From: Chitinophaga agrisoli
Lineage (GTDB): Bacteria > Bacteroidota > Bacteroidia > Chitinophagales > Chitinophagaceae
Direction of reading: 5' to 3'
Assembly (NCBI RefSeq): GCF_008386695.1
Contig: NZ_VUOC01000002.1
Span: forward strand, 1 to 64,000
DNA: 64,000 nucleotides
How positions within the stretch are numbered: the stretch's first letter is position 1; every line of letters starts with the position of its first letter. Of this stretch, positions 62,723 through 64,000 are shown one piece after another. Below the pieces are notes generated by a model. That model saw nothing but the letters and a program-made list of their open reading frames with translations, ran no database searches and had not been told where the DNA came from. The translations under genes were made by a program, and so were the position numbers.

Positions 62723-62752
62723 TTGTTAATTCACAATAGTTCGTTATTTTAG
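62723..62752 (+). promoter_or_regulatory. Promoter of the last TonB receptor gene
   Basis: TTG, a 19-base spacer and TATTTTAG (two mismatches to TAnnTTTG), about 57 bases before the start codon. The divergent 62507-62722 stretch is AT-rich with no ORF. Confidence 0.4.
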
Positions 62753-62808
62753 TTCAAACAAAATAAACCACGAATCCCCGGCTCAACCAAAACCAAATTC
62801 TACATTGT

Positions 62809-64000
62809 ATGAAGAACTGTTTCACCAGAACATGTTTGTGTTCCATCCTTATTTTACTAAACCTATGGTCCGTAGCACAGGCACAGCAAACTACCATCAC
62901 CGGCGCTGTTACCAACAGCACCACCAGCCAGAAGATGCCTGGTGTAACCGTGAGCGTTAAGGGCGCCCTCACCGGCGCCATCACAGACGCCAGTGGTAAT
63001 TTCCGGTTTAACACTACCCGCAGCCTGCCGCTTACACTGGTATTCTCTTACGTAGGGTTTAAAAGCGAGGAAGTAACAGTAAGCAATGCGGGCGAGCCCG
63101 TGAATGTGATGCTTTCTTCTACAGAGATCCTGGGCCAGGAAGTAGTAGTGGCCGCCAGCCGTGTAGCCCAAAGCATACTGCAATCCCCCGTATCCATTGA
63201 GAAGTTGGATTCCAGGGCCATTAAAGCTTCCCCCGCTCCCACCTTTTATGATGCCCTCGCAAATATGAAAGGCGTGGAGATGAGCACGCAAAGCCTCACC
63301 TTTAAATCCGTAAACACCCGCGGGTTTAATGGCAATGGCAACACCCGTGTGCTGCAGCTTATTGATGGTATGGATAACCAGGCCCCCGGCCTTAACTTCT
63401 CCGTAGGTAATATCGTGGGCATCACCGAGCTGGATATGGATAATGTGGAATTACTGCCGGGCGCGGCATCCGCCCTCTACGGCCCCAACGCCCTGAACGG
63501 CATTGTGCTCATGAACAGTAAAAATCCTTTCGACTACCAGGGCCTCAGCGCCAACGTAAAATCCGGCATCCTGTCAGAAGATGGCCGCAGTAAAGCCACC
63601 ACCGGTTATTATGATGTAACCGTACGTTATGCGCACGCCTTTAATAATAAATGGGCCTTTAAACTAAACTTCGGTTATATTAAGGCAGATGACTGGCAAG
63701 CCTATGATCCCCGCGATCAAAGCACGCTCAACGGTCATGGCCTTGCGGATGGCACCCGCGCCAATAACCCCGCTTATAATGGTATAAATACCTATGGCGA
63801 CGAGACCAATGTAAACATGAGAACGTCCCTGCAGCCGGCCGCATTAAACCCGGGTAATCCGCTGGGTGATGGGATAGCTGCTCTATCCGCTGCTACCGGC
63901 GGCGCCATTACACCGGCCATGATCTTCAACTCCATTATGCCGGCCACCGCCAATTCCTTTGTATCCCGTACCGGGTATGATGAGCGCAACCTGGCAGACT
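62809..64000 (+). CDS. TonB-dependent receptor (3' end outside window)
   Basis: The frame starts MKNCFTRTCLCSILILLNLW and has a signal peptide ending AQAQ. A CarboxypepD_reg-like domain follows (TTITGAVTNSTTSQKMPGVT, ITDASGNFRFN, LVFSYVGFKSEEVTV), then a plug (PTFYDALANMKGVEMSTQSL, VNTRGFNGNGNTRVLQLIDG, VELLPGAASALYGPNALNGI) and the first barrel strands (YDVTVRYAHAFNNKWAFKLN). It runs to the window end after about 397 residues with no stop. Outer membrane, substrate unknown. The family often has a SusD-like lipoprotein partner just downstream, but that would be outside the window. Confidence 0.9.
   Translation, partial: MKNCFTRTCLCSILILLNLWSVAQAQQTTITGAVTNSTTSQKMPGVTVSVKGALTGAITDASGNFRFNTTRSLPLTLVFSYVGFKSEEVTVSNAGEPVNVMLSSTEILGQEVVVAASRVAQSILQSPVSIEKLDSRAIKASPAPTFYDALANMKGVEMSTQSLTFKSVNTRGFNGNGNTRVLQLIDGMDNQAPGLNFSVGNIVGITELDMDNVELLPGAASALYGPNALNGIVLMNSKNPFDYQGLSANVKSGILSEDGRSKATTGYYDVTVRYAHAFNNKWAFKLNFGYIKADDWQAYDPRDQSTLNGHGLADGTRANNPAYNGINTYGDETNVNMRTSLQPAALNPGNPLGDGIAALSAATGGAITPAMIFNSIMPATANSFVSRTGYDERNLAD

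Overview
The window is a stretch of chromosome from a Bacteroidota member, most probably family Chitinophagaceae and Chitinophaga-like; this is inferred from gene content, not from a marker gene. Supporting signs are type IX secretion (T9SS) sorting domains of both types, TonB-dependent receptors with N-terminal carboxypeptidase-regulatory-like domains, a DUF5686 protein, LytS/LytTR and OmpR-type two-component pairs, -7 boxes of the Bacteroidota form TAnnTTTG, and almost no Shine-Dalgarno sequences. Both ends cut through a gene. I saw no rRNA, tRNA, CRISPR array, insertion sequence or prophage.

Layout. 1-10.9 kb: two giant mosaic surface proteins with T9SS type B C-termini. The first is truncated by the window start and holds 11 tandem ~86-residue repeats. 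11-21 kb: housekeeping and accessory genes, namely serA, a serine-hydrolase lipoprotein, a CDF metal transporter, a DUF2905 protein, a leaderless HtrA-like protease, a HEAT-like protein, a bacterial homologue of the eukaryotic sphingolipid delta-4 desaturase, several small ORFs and a GreA/Rnk-type factor. 21-24 kb: infC (with a long repetitive tail) and thrS. 24.3-26.9 kb: a TonB-dependent receptor behind a possibly structured leader. 27.3-37.7 kb: an ABC-F ATPase, then a response regulator, sensor kinase, small exported protein, and the TolC-like, adaptor and RND subunits of a heavy-metal efflux system. 37.7-38.3 kb: three tandem copies of a ~145-bp non-coding element that looks like a small-RNA gene. 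38.4-43.7 kb: a lipoprotein, a T9SS type A protein and a LytS/LytTR pair. 43.7-44.9 kb: an AT-rich two-gene operon (GNAT-like plus HigA/XRE-like) behind a large palindrome, which is a candidate toxin-antitoxin system. 45-54 kb: trhO, small membrane and lipoproteins, a DUF5686 protein and a methionine/sulfur group (metZ, osmC, metX). 54-62.5 kb: two tail-fibre-like proteins sharing a C-terminal module, a coiled-coil/barrel protein, an RHS/YD-repeat protein and an RHS remnant. 62.8 kb to the end: the start of another TonB-dependent receptor.

Genes that work together: the efflux operon with its own two-component system; the MetX-MetZ route from homoserine to homocysteine; the T9SS-exported surface proteins; and the putative GNAT/XRE module. 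Intergenic spaces carry two dispersed low-complexity repeat families (TTAGC-type and GCACATC-type). All functional names are by recognition of motifs and family resemblance; no database search was run.
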